This document shows, one piece after another, positions 11,307 through 22,413 of a stretch of DNA of 64,000 bases. A program made the translations under genes and the position numbers. This stretch comes from Ypsolopha sequella (taxonomy: Eukaryota > Arthropoda > Insecta > Lepidoptera > Ypsolophidae), in assembly GCA_934047225.1 (NCBI GenBank), contig OW204000.1, positions 15,828,001 through 15,892,000 on the forward strand, in the 5' to 3' direction. A model generated the notes under the pieces. The model made no database searches. It had not been told where the DNA came from and saw only the letters and a list, made by a program, of their open reading frames with translations. Position 1 is the stretch's first letter, and each line of letters starts with the position of its first letter.

Positions 11307-13159
11307 AAATCAGGCTTCTAACTTGACGCGAAAAAAGTTATTGTATTTCACATAATCAATATCATACCAATTTGCTCACCAGGAAAACCTACAGGGCAAT
11401 TCAAGTTGAAATTTCGTTCACAAGGTACGTCTTACATATAGCAAACGTATAGGAACAAATCATAACCAATATTTAATTATTTAGGAAGTTATTAATGACC
11501 AACTTAATTAGACCCTTTAGATATGTAGAAATGAGTACATTGTAAGTGTCAAGTAAAGTCGGGTGCATAACTGCAAGTGGAATTAATTACCATAATGTTT
11601 GTAGGTTATTGTATAGTGGAACCCTTTGTGCGCGAGTTCGACTCACACTTGGCCAATTTTTTTTTCATATATGTGATTTATTTAAATTGGAGAACCGAGA
11701 AGAAGACGTTTTTTTCTCATTTTGCGACCAATCTGTAGTAAATAACACAATTTACCAGTTACGACCCTGTCAACTCCTGATTCTCGTTCTCCCTTCAACA
11801 AGGTCACAGTATAAACAAAGACAGTAGGGAAATTACCTGGAAGCGCTCCGATCCGAGCTCACACACACAGACGCGTGCTCTACATGCCGTCTAAGGAGAG
11901 TTCAAGCGTCAGTCACTGGGGTCGCGGCGCCGCGCTTGCCAGTACGCGCAGCCGTAAGAATTTCCTGATATTTTCATATTTAGCGGATGAATGTCCAACA
12001 CGCTGCTTTCCGGGAGGACTAAACCTCATTTCACCGGAGGCGAAAAAATGGATTTTGTACATAACTAATTAAAAAATCCAAGCAAAAAAAACGCAGGAAC
12101 CAAATAAAGGCCATAAGATGACGATGACGAGTCTTATCGTATCTCGAAAAACCCAAGTTATGAGTATAAGGATATACTCTGGCGGGGCCATGCGTGAAAA
12201 TTCATTTATTTTTTTGGTTTTATTTTTATTATTTTAAAACTAATCCACATCTCAAAACAATTGTTCGGTGAGTCTTTATTGCCATATTATAGGCATTTAA
12301 TTTTAAAATAAAAAGTGGTAGTTGTCGATCTAAATTTATAGAAAAAAATAATTTGAAGGTATAACTTCCATTTTTTTTGCTCATATATGAAACCTCTTTT
12401 TTAAACTTTTCACCGGTAAGACGGTAGTTAGTATTATTAATTAGCTACTGTATTTTTTTAAGGTTCAGGATTTGATTCTGGCATATCAAACAAGAAAGGT
12501 CAAAAATTGCAGTTTTCAGAGCGAGACGGAGAGTCAGGGGCTGGCAATTTACCCAATAAAACGTCACCGAACCGATAATATCAAACATCGAAGCACTTTT
12601 AAAACTGATAGTGTAAATGTTTAATTCGAAATTGGGAGTAGCGGCTCAGGTAGTATATTATGCAGGAGGCTCTACACCGAATATTGATCGTTCTTCGGCT
12701 GAAACACTTGCACTGGGAACAGGTGGCCGCCCTGAATTTTTATTAGGGACAATTTATGTGACGAATAATAAGTAAGTAGTACTCCTTGAGTAGAAAAATG
12801 TAGCAAGTAATACCTAATAAATAATACCTAAGATAGCAGGACTTCTGACATTTATTTACTCTCTTTCGTATTTCCGAAATAAATAATAAAAAAAAAATAA
12901 CGCTTATAAAAGCAACATATAATATATTTATAAACATTTTGATCGTATTTCCGAAGGTATAGAAAAAATTTAATAATTTACTGGACTGATGACACCGAGA
13001 GCTGAAATTAATATAATGTAAACATTGCATGCAGGTGAAAATAAATGTTTCGTTGTTTTTAATTTATTATTAATATTATCCTACTATCCTAGCAATAAAC
13101 ACAACTTCCATACATAATATAATAAAATATATCTTTATTCATATAAAAATAAAATAAAC
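11307..13159. other. No gene; AT-rich with small repeat scraps
   Basis: A scrap of the GTTCCGTA family (AACCC, then GAGTTCGACTCACACTTGGC) lies at 11619-11668. The rest is AT-rich with short open frames that show no domain. Between 11840 and 12060 the composition is more balanced, but no splice-bounded frame is convincing. Confidence 0.45.
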
Positions 13160-13420
13160 TATATAAGGTCTTTCAATTTAAATGGAAAGTAATTTAGGAA
13201 GTGATTCAGTATCGTTAATACATCACATTCCACTGTAAATTTTTTTTTGCTTGAACTATTTCTTCACTTGTCCATACAAACGGAATCGGACCACTTTGTA
13301 CTGAGAAGTGAAAAAAAAAAATTGCGCAAAATAAAGTCCTTTGCAGTGGAATGTGATGTATTAACGATACTGAATCACCTCCTAAATTACTTTCAATTTA
13401 AATTGAAAGACCTTATATAC
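13160..13420. mobile_element. Palindromic MITE P, copy 1
   Basis: About 260 bp with long terminal inverted repeats: TATAAGGTCTTTCAATTTAA at the left and the complement, ending TTGAAAGACCTTATA, at the right. The arms extend inward through ATTACTTT, GATTCAGTATCGTTAATACA and CACATTCCACTG, so the element could fold into one long hairpin. A related copy lies at 17101-17344. Confidence 0.75.
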
Positions 13421-13539
13421 AAACGTTATAATCTTGCCCTCTAGTAGGTACAGTCAAGATCACATCAAGCTATACAATGGAATGTACCTATTTTACTTCA
13501 CTATTTATTAGGTCTTTACATAATATGCAATTCGCATAG

Positions 13540-13790
13540 ATTAAAATATGTTAAGGTGTGTTAATTCGAAAACCATTTCGAGATTTAGGTTTAATAAGCC
13601 GTATTTTAGAACTTTTGTTCTGAAAAACCTCATGATGATGAATATTTTTACGAAAAAGCTTGCGACTTTCATTTGACCTTCGTGTGACGTCACTTGACTG
13701 AAGGCTGTATAGAAATGTGTCGCTTGCCATCAAGTTAAAAAATATTACTGTCAGAGTCACAGAACAGAACATGAAGTCCATGTCTGGGTC
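13540..13790 (+). repeat. Dispersed repeat D, copy 1
   Basis: The stretch TATGTTAAGGTGTGTTAATT, CCTCATGATGATGA, TTTTTACGAAAAAGCT and AATGTGTC is found again in reverse orientation at 53000-53215. No coding capacity. The family is not recognised. Confidence 0.6.
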
Positions 13791-13969
13791 ACAGTATAAA
13801 CATAACTGAACGCAGTAAGTGTTGCTGTCTTGTTACGAAATCCCAGATTGATCGGTTAATTTTATTTGTTATGAAGTAATGCATTATTAAAATAAATATA
13901 ATTTTTGATGACAACAATTTTTAAATTTTTAAAACAACAAAGAAAAATTAAAAAAAAACTTTTTTTAAT

Positions 13970-14612
13970 TAAGCTATGCGAATTGCACCCCTGATTGATA
14001 TCAAGAAGCTGATTGTAAAAATATAATTTTGCTATATTTATTAACATTATATCATTGCAGTATAGAAACGCAGAAAGAAAAGTAAATCTGGATGTGAGGA
14101 GCTCTGAACCAGGATTCGAACCCGGGACCTGTTACTTTTCTTTCTGCGTTTCTATACTGCAATGATATAATGTTAATGTACATCTCCTTGCGATGGATAA
14201 ATCGCCAAATGTTCAAACATAGAAATTTATTTCTGTCGTAGTTTTGCTATATTTTCTTGCACCGATTTCGAGAAATCTTTGAAAAACCACAAATAAATTT
14301 AATTTATAAATATGTAGCCACAAAAATATATCGCCCCTTTATCTCCGAAACTAGAACCAGAGGACGGAAAAATATGAAAAAATATGAAAAAAATCATGGT
14401 AATAGGTGATTACGTAAAAATTACTTACAGGAAAAATTTAGCGGTTAAGAAATTTATGGAAACAAACAAAAAGAAAAATAAATATAACCGCGATATATAA
14501 ACCTACCTTTTTCAATTATTTGGTGAAATAAATTCTGTTATGGGCAAGATTTTGAATACCATTTTCCTGACTTCGCTCAAAACTGACTCACACTTGGCTG
14601 TTTTATTTTTTC
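13970..14612 (-). repeat. GTTCCGTA repeat, degenerate minus copy
   Basis: The + strand reads AAGCTGATTGTAAAAATATA, then CCCTTTATCTCCGAAACTAG, AAAAAATCATGGTAATA, and ends CTGACTCACACTTGGCTG, the minus-strand head of the GTTCCGTA family. It is interrupted by the perfect hairpin at 14041-14176. Confidence 0.6.
14041..14176. mobile_element. Perfect 45-bp inverted repeat with a tRNA-like loop
   Basis: Arms 14041-14085 and 14132-14176 are exact complements over 45 bases (starting TTAACATTATATCATTGCAG). The 46-base loop, read on the minus strand, contains CCCGGGTTCGAATCCTGG, which has the form of a tRNA T-arm and a Pol III B box. Perfect arms imply recent origin or correction. A solo piece of the arm (CATTATATCATTGCAGTATA) lies near 26984. 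It may be a foldback element or a SINE-derived palindrome. Confidence 0.7.
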
Positions 14613-14869
14613 GTACATTATTTCAAATACTTAATAGTTTTAGAATGAATAATAATAAGCAATTCAGCAATGCCCATTTAAATAAGACCACAAAATCCGG
14701 GACCAAAGGTAGTTTTTTTTGGCCTCCATTACTTTGAAAATTAAATAGAAAAAGGGCAACTTTTAAGACAACTTTGAGGACAAGTAAATGTTATAACTAA
14801 ACCAAATTTTAATTTAAAATCTTTAAATTACTCTATTACATAGGTATCATTATCATTATATAATAGGTG
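14613..14869. other. No feature seen
   Basis: AT-rich sequence with no supported gene or repeat. Confidence 0.4.
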
Positions 14870-15215
14870 GTAGAGCTGATGAGGGCTCGACTGTGGAGGT
14901 ACCACAATTTTACTCGGAAACCCCCTTGAAGTTTTGCGGGGGAGAGTAAGAGGGCAGCTCTCAAACAGGCATAACCAGGTGGCCCACCATGCCTGGGACC
15001 GATTGATGGTGGTACATCTATCCCTATTTGCCGGGCCTTATATGAAACGGCGGCGTCACGTCACTGGTGCGAGTGTTTCGCACCGCGCTCACCCAACCCG
15101 CCTGCCCAGCGTGTGTGAGTATAGGCATTTCTTCCAAGAGAACGCCAAGAGTGGGAAAATCTTGGAAAGGCCTATGTACAACAGTGGACGGAGACAGGCT
15201 GATTGAAGGATAGAT
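14870..15215 (+). mobile_element. RTE-like LINE 3' end
   Basis: The tail contains CTTGGAAAGGCCTATGTACA, ACAGTGGACGG and CAGGCTGATTGA, a degenerate form of the lepidopteran RTE ending (AGGCCTATGCCCAGCAGTGG then TAGGCTGATGATG). Upstream, GGTACCACAATTTTACTCGG and a GC-rich block with CGTCACTGGTGCGAGTG form the untranslated region. No RT coding is left, so it is a short 5'-truncated copy. Confidence 0.6.
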
Positions 15216-15690
15216 GGATTATATTTTATTTCACATTTAGATTTCTATGTTTATGGCCTAGCCTGCAAATTTACTGTACGAGTATTTGCAATTTAGCAGC
15301 GAGCCTCGGAGTCTATTGGCCTTTAGTTTCGCTCTACTGTGGGTTATGGGATTCACAGCATGTAAAATTTGTTTTTGGGTCAGTTTCTGAAAAAATAAAA
15401 TCTCGCTAAGCGATACTTAGGCGAAAAATCGGCAAAACCGGCCTCCTAGAACAGTTTGAAGCATTTTTCTAAGGCTTAGTAAAGTAGCTCGTACCGGGCG
15501 CAAAAAAAGCTAGTTACGGCAATGAACCTACCCACTTCCGAGTCATGTAAAAAAGCACTTTCAGTTTAATTAACTGAACTAGCCGCAGGGTGAGTAAATT
15601 TGCATGAAAGTGTCGTTGGCAAAATTACAAGACAGACGCCCGCCCTACCGTGAAATCGGTGCTAAAAGCTCAATAAAGGGCGGAAAACAG
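15216..15690. other. No gene
   Basis: Mixed AT-rich sequence with no recognised repeat. It lies directly upstream of the CpG-rich block. Confidence 0.4.
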
Positions 15691-15699
15691 CTGGTCGTT

Positions 15700-16460
15700 G
15701 CATCAACATTGACACGATTTGTTCATTTTGGAAATGCCACACAAAGGCCGCGGAGAGAAAGGAAAGTGGGCTTTGCTCCCTTTGCGCAGAGAAAGCTCTG
15801 GGAGGCGGGGTGGGCGGCGAGCGGGCGCAAATAGCGACGCGCAGCCGGCAGGGGCGCTCCGAACGTCCACGGCCGGGCAGTCCGCGCCCGCGCGTCGCCA
15901 CGCTCGCCGCACGTCGCGGCATCCTGTCCTGTCACAGCCGCTTTCGCCGGCAGACGATCACTGGAGCACCCGCGCCGCCGCCGCCGCCGCGCCCGCCCGT
16001 CAACAGCCGCGCCGCTCGCGGCTCGACCACACCTGACAATAATACGGAACATGATCCTCTGTGTCCAACGAAGCTGATGAGCAACTTTTCAAGAAGGATA
16101 CCAGCTGGAAGGAGATCACGTGGAATCAATAGAGTAATCTCCTACCTCACGGTGGTGTACCCTCCTCCTCAAGGTCACAGGGGAGGTAAACACCATCTTT
16201 CATTCATAATTCTCAACAGTAATAAACTCGCCCTATATCAATCATTGCTCAACACCATTACTCGCTATGTGGAAGATGAGAAGTTGACATGAAAATTAAC
16301 TTCTAAGAAAATCTTCTAAAAGTGGAGTGGAAGAGAAAGATATTTTCCCGGACAATAATAACTGTGAGTTGTCATCGATTAGTGTAAGTGCATGACGAAC
16401 AGTGACCCATTTTCGCAAGAGATTCGACAATTCAACAAAGCTTGGCAATAGGTAGGTGCG
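15700..16460 (+). promoter_or_regulatory. CpG-rich block, candidate promoter and first exon
   Basis: Between about 15740 and 16030 the sequence becomes very GC- and CpG-rich, unlike anything around it, with a GCC run (about 15973-15995) and many GCGC and CGCCG motifs. The sequence after it has ordinary composition and offers two donor-like sites, AGT|GTAAGT at 16384 and ATAG|GTAGGT at 16452. This is how the first, often untranslated, exon of an insect gene commonly looks, followed by a long intron. A 160-codon frame (15810-16292) crosses it, but its Pro, Arg and Ala bias follows from the base composition, so I do not call it a protein. Other explanations are a GC-rich repeat or a bidirectional promoter. 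Confidence 0.4.
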
Positions 16461-17100
16461 ACAATTTGGCTTTTCACCTCTTTGAAGATTATTTTAAGAA
16501 TTTCAGGAATACGCAGGGCTGCTCTCCTCTGCTGCATAACAACAAAGGATCTTAATGCAACTACTTAGATGTACTTTGGAAATCACTCTACAGGCATAAA
16601 ATATGCAACGTTTTTACATTTGAGTTTATAAATTTTTTGACGTGCTCAAAATATTATGTATAGGTAATAAACATTTTGAAGAGCTTTCAACCATATCGTG
16701 AAACAAGTCCTTTGTTTAAAACCTGAACGTTTGAACGTTCCCCTCGGAAGTTCTCCAGTGGCTGCATTAGTTCCATTGTCCAATGAGCCGGTTCAATAAA
16801 CATTGAGCAAATAGCTGCCCCTATTCTGAAATTTCGAACTAAATTCGAACGAAAACCGTAAATTTATATTTTTGTACCATGCTTTCAAAAGCGACGGCGC
16901 TACATTTTTAAAATTTTCAATCTGCCTTTTACAATTGACGCATTCATACAAAATTCTTATGAAGTTGATACAAAAATTATCCTTGTAACCTTGTTTACTA
17001 TTTTTTGATAGGTTTCAAAAATTTTGCAGTTAATTCGTAATTTTATGGAAAACTAAGACTTATATAAAGGAAGTGCTTGATTTTGCAATTAATACAATGG
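16461..17100. other. No gene
   Basis: AT-rich sequence downstream of the candidate first exon, with no repeat recognised. If the exon call is right, this would be intron. Confidence 0.4.
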
Positions 17101-17344
17101 TATATAAGGTCTTTCAATTTAAATAGAAAGTAATTTAGGAGGCATTCCACTGCGAAGTACGTTTTTTTGCGCGAACTTTTTCTTCATTTGTCAATCAACT
17201 GACTCAGCTGATCGGACCACTTTGTACTGAGAAGTGAAAGAAAAGTTCGCGCAAAAAAAGTGCTTTGCAGCGGAATGTGATGTATTAACGATACTGAATC
17301 ACCTCCTTAATTACTTTCGATTTAAATTGAAATACCTTATATAT
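17101..17344. mobile_element. Palindromic MITE P, copy 2
   Basis: Same ends as 13160-13420 (TATAAGGTCTTTCAATTTAA and the complement ending AATACCTTATA). The left arm has lost an internal piece (the GTATCGTTAATACATCAC block) that is present in the right arm and in copy 1, so the two arms are unequal. Confidence 0.75.
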
Positions 17345-17652
17345 GACTTCCGAAAAATAAACGTTTGTTGGGGCTAAAAATTCTAAGACCTATGCAACGA
17401 AAGCCTATTTTCGAGGGGTAGTTTGTAATTTATTATTACTGGTACTTGCTAAAATGCTAAAATATACTATTTCAGTTCGACTAATCATTTAATTAGAATT
17501 TTCTCAACAATGGATAACATTTTTTTCAGGCTTTGAGTCTGTCCAGCAACCTTACACTTGACGTAAAAAAAAATAGTTGTAGGCTAATCAGGGTAGCACC
17601 TCGTCCTATACCACTTGTATACTTGACCTGTATCAGTACAAATATCGACAAT

Positions 17653-17967
17653 ATTTGGGGTTATTTGAAATCTGTGGTGTATGTGAATAAGTCACAGTCT
17701 CTCGCAGCCCTACAAGAAAATATTCATTGAGAAACAAGGAACATATCACCGGAAGTGTCGCGACAAGTTACAGAAAATGTCATAAATAGGGCTCAAATGT
17801 GCATCAACTCCAGAGGTCACTATTTAATAGACATCATATTTAAATCTTGATAGGACGAAATTTGATAGCCAAATATATTGTATTGAAAAAACTAATGACA
17901 GTTTATTATTGTAGAAAAGTAGTTGTAGCCAAACGAAATAGGGTCATTACTTTTGCGCCACCCAGTA
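17653..17967 (+). pseudogene. Tc1/Tc3-like transposase C-terminal remnant
   Basis: One reads IWGYLKSVVYVNKSQSLAAL, an in-frame stop, then ISPEVSRQVTENVINRAQMC and GHYLIDIIFK. This is the C-terminal part of a Tc1/Tc3-type DDE transposase, downstream of the last catalytic residue. The right end GGGTCATTACTTTTGCGCCA then CCCAGTA has the form of a Tc1-type inverted terminus. The catalytic domain and the left terminus are missing, so it is an internally deleted, dead copy. The uninterrupted site is visible at about 24575-24600. Confidence 0.75.
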
Positions 17968-18261
17968 TATGAAATAACATATTAATATCAGCGCGCAGTG
18001 CATTACGACTTCGCTGTGTCTCCGGACAGCGCAAAATAGGAGAAAGTAATAATTTTAACATGGACGCGATGGAAGAAAAAAATCCATAAGTGATTTTTCT
18101 AAACAATATTTTCTTTGTATTTTAGTGCAAGATACAAATACCATTAGTGGTTTTAAAGAAATAATAATTTTTACTTAATTTTAGTCTAAAACAGCTTGAC
18201 TTTGAACAGTTATAAGCGAGAATAATTTCCTAAAATAAAATTGTTCTTTTTAGTTCTTTTG

Positions 18262-18406
18262 ATGTCGATTCGGCCTTATTTGACAGGACTAACCTTATTC
18301 TAAGCGTCCCTGTCTTTTTATTTCTTTATCGAAAAAACAAGGACAGAAGGCTTAAATTAAGTTTATTCCTTTTAAATAAGTTAAGATGTGCTACACCCAA
18401 TCAAAA
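18262..18406. mobile_element. MITE T, copy 1
   Basis: A short palindromic element with CTTATTTGACAGGACTAACC at the left and a diverged complement (AAATAAGTTAAGATGTG) at the right. The outer GTCGATT box of the termini is eroded. A better copy lies at 21025-21183. Repeat X copy 2 lacks it, which supports insertion here. Confidence 0.65.
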
Positions 18407-18592
18407 CAAATATATATTTTTGTTATAATTTTTAACCATACCGTTTAAGAGAAATAACGTTATCAATATAGTCATATCTGGATGACGCTGGGAAGAGCCG
18501 CCTTAAATCGGTACTCGTATCAGTCAGTTTATAAGCTTGTTAGTGAACTCTACATGTAAGTATTGCATGTTTAGTTTTAGATGTCTCCAGCA

Positions 18593-18749
18593 CCCGTAGC
18601 ACAGTGTTTAATCGCGCACGATGCGTCTTAGTTGAATCACAAGTGCAAGGAGCATGACACGATGTTTTTGCGATTAAACAGTATTTCACGCTCCCCGCAC
18701 TGTGGTTCAACTAAGTCGCTTCGCGTGTGATTAAACATTGTGCTACGGG
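18593..18749. mobile_element. MITE Q, copy 1
   Basis: A 157-bp element with inverted termini CCCGTAGCACAGTGTTTAAT and ATTAAACATTGTGCTACGGG. The internal GCGATTAAACAG and the CACGCTC..GCAC..TTCAACTA block also pair across the element. A second copy lies at 43257-43412. Confidence 0.8.
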
Positions 18750-19125
18750 TCCAGATATACGTAAGTACGTGCGTACTTTATGTACGGGTTCCCTCAAGAA
18801 GTTTATAACCAGACTGGAGTGCCTGGATGGTAAATACTTAAGTAGGTGCTTACGTAAGTACAGGAGATATTGCTGTAGATACAGGGACTAAAGGATATCA
18901 ATATAAGTAAAATGTGGTCTATGCATCTAATCGTATTTACTTACTACGATTAAATTTCAACAGTCTGCAGTCATTGGGTTTAAAGATTATAATAAAATCA
19001 TTGTGTAGGATTTTGTTCATACAAAGCTAAAACAAAATAAATGTTGATTACTATTGGATCCGCGCAATAATAAAAATATAGGTATATCAAACATTTTTGT
19101 TTGTCTGTGTATGCTCGCGATTTAC
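18750..19125. other. No gene
   Basis: AT-rich DNA with no recognised feature. Confidence 0.4.
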
Positions 19126-19262
19126 GTAAAATAATAATAAATAATAAATTCTTTATTGAAACAGATTATTACAAATAAAATGAACAAAAATATCCGAGAT
19201 CAGCTTAATTATTACACAAGATAAGTAGTTGCTCTGAAACCTAAGGTAAAAGAGTATCTTAA
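19126..19262 (-). mobile_element. LINE 3' tail, minus strand
   Basis: ATA/AATA repeats are followed by AAATTCTTTATTGAAACAGA and GATCAGCTTAATTATTACAC, the minus-strand image of a LINE 3' UTR and tail. No coding part remains. Confidence 0.5.
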
Positions 19263-20227
19263 GATTTAGGTGCCAGCGCCCTCCCTATGGTTGACGTTAG
19301 CTTATGAAAAACAATGTAGACTTTACAAGATAAAGCGCTCAACATTAAATATACAAGAATAGATAATATTAAATCTAGGTAGAGAACGGATTTGTATGAG
19401 GTTATCACTGTCGTGTAGCTTGGAGGAATATAGAATATATATATTTTGGAAAAACAAATAAAAGTTCCACCTTTCCCCGCTAGATGATGCTACATCCCGA
19501 TACCTTTACAATGTGTTAATTAGTTTAAGGTTTACGTAGGTGGCGCTGTACACCGTATATAAGTCGCGAGCAAAAGATGGTATATCTAATATGTGGTCCA
19601 GTTTTAGTTACTTCGTAGTGACAGTAATTTGAAATTGTATCGGGTTTCGTGTCTGTGGCCAAACGATGTGATGACTAAGGTAAAGGATATGTACCTACAC
19701 ATAAATATTAAGGACGTTACAAAATAAGACACGGTTCTGGCACAAACAACCAGCAATTTGGCGAAATAATGGATCAATAAGTTTTATGTTGCGGCAACTT
19801 ACAAAACATAGGTGCTTGTTGCAACTATAAAACAATCAAAATTTGTGTCTTTGCTATAATTTTTCAAAGATTTTGATGAGCCCTGGCACCTAAAATCTAT
19901 TGCATTGTTTTTGAATGCGTGCGTTAACATAATGTCAACGCGCGCACACTTATGAGTGCGCAATCTGTCTACCTACGGTCAGCAAACTGACCAGATTACT
20001 AAAGTTGTTAAAATGATTAACTTTAAGATCACTGTGTTTAGATGAGCACTGATTCCAAACATGTGAGCGTCACCCATTTAAAGGTGGAAATATTTTGATG
20101 CTGTCATAGTACGGTAAGGACTTATCTTTACTTTTGAAATCTTTGATAATTTTAATATTTGTTTGTAATATGGGTTTTTGCATTGCCTAAAATAAAGACA
20201 TTTTATTTTTATTTATTTATACAGGCT
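19263..20227. other. No gene
   Basis: AT-rich sequence. GTAGGTGGCGCTGTACACCG near 19540 resembles small repeats seen elsewhere in insects, but it is not bounded here. Confidence 0.4.
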
Positions 20228-20370
20228 GTTAATTATGTTGCGGAAGCCGGAATCTGGCGATAGGACTTGCCAACAATACCAACAACTTTGACTGAAAAAA
20301 AAAAGAGAAATCGTGAAAAAAATCTGTTGTTTCATACATTTTTATCGAGTAGGTATCTAACTTTTCTATG
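20228..20370 (+). repeat. Dispersed repeat E, copy 1
   Basis: The copy starts TGTTAATTATGTTGCGGAAG, then CTGGCGATAGGACTTG and a segment with ATCGTGAAAAAAATCTG. A related copy lies at about 45915-46100. Non-coding, family unknown. Confidence 0.5.
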
Positions 20371-20752
20371 GAGCACCAGTTTTGTTAGCTGGGGCTATAT
20401 CGTCTCTCTCTCTTTAAAATTCTCCTGGCCAAGTGTGAGAGACGAGAGCAAACTTTTCTGAATAATAAAAATAACTAGATATGATAAAGGGATAAGGACT
20501 TCAATCATAGCAGCTACGTCCTCCTCGAAGTCCTCGATAGCACACATGGTTTGCATGAACATCTTTCTGTTGTGAGATAAGGACGGCATGATGGTGTCCA
20601 TAGGGTGGATTCGGGGATAAAGGGGTGACACAACATTTTTCCATTAGATGCTACGGGGTAAATTTTCTTCTATGTAGTTGACTAGCCGTGGGATGAGGGT
20701 TCAGAGGAAACTTATTATTGCGATTATTGATATTTTTTGACTACAAACAGGT

Positions 20753-20868
20753 CCCGGCAGTAAATAATGCACATCGTATCGTAGCGTCATCTCTGTCGCA
20801 CGAAGCACTATCAGTCCTGTGACAGAGATGGCGCTCTACGAAACCGATGTGCATTATTTACTGCCGGG
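20753..20868. mobile_element. 116-bp foldback MITE
   Basis: Arms of 24 bases (CCCGGCAGTAAATAATGCAC then ATCG) are exact complements at the two ends. The inner parts (CATCTCTGTC and GACAGAGATG) also pair, so almost the whole element is a hairpin. I see only one copy in the window. Confidence 0.75.
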
Positions 20869-20926
20869 TATTGTACTATTAGTAAACCTATAAATAACGC
20901 GAGTATCAGTCGCGTGCACAGAGCTC

Positions 20927-21262
20927 TTTGCTGGAAAAGCAATGAGATGGTGGTAGTTAGACAATAAATAATATTTTATATCACTTTAAAAATAATTATT
21001 TGTATGTCGCCAGGGTAGACAATGGTGTCGATTTAGTGTAGCACAATTTAACTTATTTGACAGGACTAACCTTATTTTAAGCGCCCCGTCTTTGTCCATT
21101 CGATACAGAAAGAAAAAGACAGAACGCTTAAATTAAGTTTAGTCCTGTCAAATAAGTTAAATCGTGTTACATCGAATCGACACATTTTTTTTCGAAGTGG
21201 AATTGTAATTTTTAGTATTTTTTTATTTTTAAACTTGACCTTCTCATTGCTTTTCCAGCAAA
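20927..21262. mobile_element. Outer inverted repeat enclosing MITE T
   Basis: A perfect 21-base inverted repeat (starting TTTGCTGGAAAAGCAATGAG) lies at 20927-20947 and 21242-21262. It encloses AT-rich DNA and MITE T copy 2. It looks like an older TIR element into which the MITE was inserted. No transposase is present. Confidence 0.65.
21025..21183. mobile_element. MITE T, copy 2
   Basis: A 159-bp element with long inverted termini: GTGTCGATT, a GTGTAGCAC-like box, then TTTAACTTATTTGACAGGAC and the complement at the right, ending CGAATCGACAC. Both arms are well preserved. It is nested in the 20927-21262 inverted repeat. Confidence 0.8.
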
Positions 21263-21515
21263 TAGCGGACGCCATATTTATTATTATCGAGTAAGTCATT
21301 AGCTCTAATTCATAAGTGTTCTGTGAAACTTCTGAAAAAATCTTTTCCATTGCCATAGGAAGTGACGAAGTTAGTAAATATGCGATCGATGGACTTATAG
21401 TTTATTTAAAGAATAGTCTTTCGCCCGCGGCTCCGCAAAAAGTGCAAAATATTCAGGAAATATATTTATATAATTAGGTAGATATAGATACATAGATATA
21501 ATGTTCATCATTTTG
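21263..21515. other. No gene
   Basis: AT-rich. It contains TTTCGCCCGCGGCTCCGC near 21420, a short GC-rich box also present near 54487 and common in lepidopteran repeats. Confidence 0.4.
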
Positions 21516-21940
21516 TTAAGGCGATATGTAAAAGTTTCAGCGTCCCTGTTACTCCATATGCGAAAAAACCCTCAGTGCGAGAGGGACGGATTCGTGGAAA
21601 AGTAGCAAAAAGTCGGTTTTTTATTAATATAAAATGTACTAAAAATGCAATAAAAATTTCGTTTAACCAGGTCCTAGATACTGTTAAAACCCATCTAATA
21701 AAATATAATTGCAGTCCATATGTCATTCTAAATAGTCAAACCAGGAGAATTGGTGTCGATAAAGACCTCATTTCAATAAATATTTCTATCGAGCCGAAAT
21801 TCTCCAATCGCGTTTCTGTTTTAACGGATCCCTAGAAAAAGATTCCAAAAATTATATACAATTTTTTCAAAATTATACATTATTTACCGAAGTAGATATA
21901 GAAGTTCTAAAAGTGACGATTTTTTTCCGTAGCGCCTTAA
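21516..21940. mobile_element. TTAA-flanked (piggyBac-type) MITE, copy 1
   Basis: TTAA at 21516-21519 and 21937-21940 bound a 417-bp element with short inverted termini GGCGATA and (T)AGCGCC. Just inside the left end is CAGCGTCCCTGTTACTCCAT, then GCGAGAGGGACGGATTC. TTAA is the target duplication of piggyBac elements. A 150-bp left part is almost identical to copy 2 (44126-44550), while the right part has diverged. No transposase. Confidence 0.75.
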
Positions 21941-22411
21941 TACTCATTGTACGCCCTTTGCTCAAAATCACCCTTCGAAAGTTTGTAGTTATTTTGTAAC
22001 CTAATTTTAATAAAAAATAAAAAAAATTGCTTCTTTAATGCATTTTTGAGAAAAGAATAGTGCTAGTTGCGTGCTACTATGATTCTTTTTATCCTGTTTG
22101 GTGATCCAGTAGTTACTGCCTATCCATTACATAAACATATAAGTAGTTAGTACAAGACATGAGAAGAAGTTAATAGCGTCCCCTGCCACCCCCATTTGTA
22201 TTCATAATGGGACCCTGAAGAGAATATAAGATGATAATTCGGCTTTCATCGACTTTCGTCACAACCAAGCCTGCTATTTTCCGTTCCAGATTTAAAGTCT
22301 TATTTATTTTACTTGAATAAGCATTGTGTATGCACAGGCTGGTTTATACAGGGTCAGTGACTGACTCCGAATTCGAGACAAGTCAGCGCTGACCCAAAAT
22401 AAAACCCAATG
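21941..22411. other. No gene
   Basis: AT-rich flank, with GTCAGCGCTGACCC just before the next element. The related GCCAGCGCTGACTTG occurs just after that element, so a repeat containing AGCGCTGAC may be the target. Confidence 0.4.
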
Positions 22412-22413
22412 TA

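Larger units (their letters stand above)
17605..18472 (+). repeat. Dispersed repeat X, copy 1, carrying two insertions
   Basis: Segments TACAAATATCGACA, AATATCAGCGC, ACATGGACGCGATGG, GAGAATAATTTCCTAAAAT and ACCGTTTAAGAGAAATAAC occur in the same order at 24533-24870. Relative to that copy, this one carries extra DNA at about 17653-17967 (a Tc3-like remnant) and about 18262-18406 (MITE T). Repeat X has no coding capacity that I recognise. Confidence 0.7.

Noticed and set aside
15810..16292. 160-codon frame across the CpG-rich block
   Set aside because: GC-rich DNA has few stops on any frame (several long overlapping frames exist on both strands); Pro/Arg/Ala bias follows from composition.
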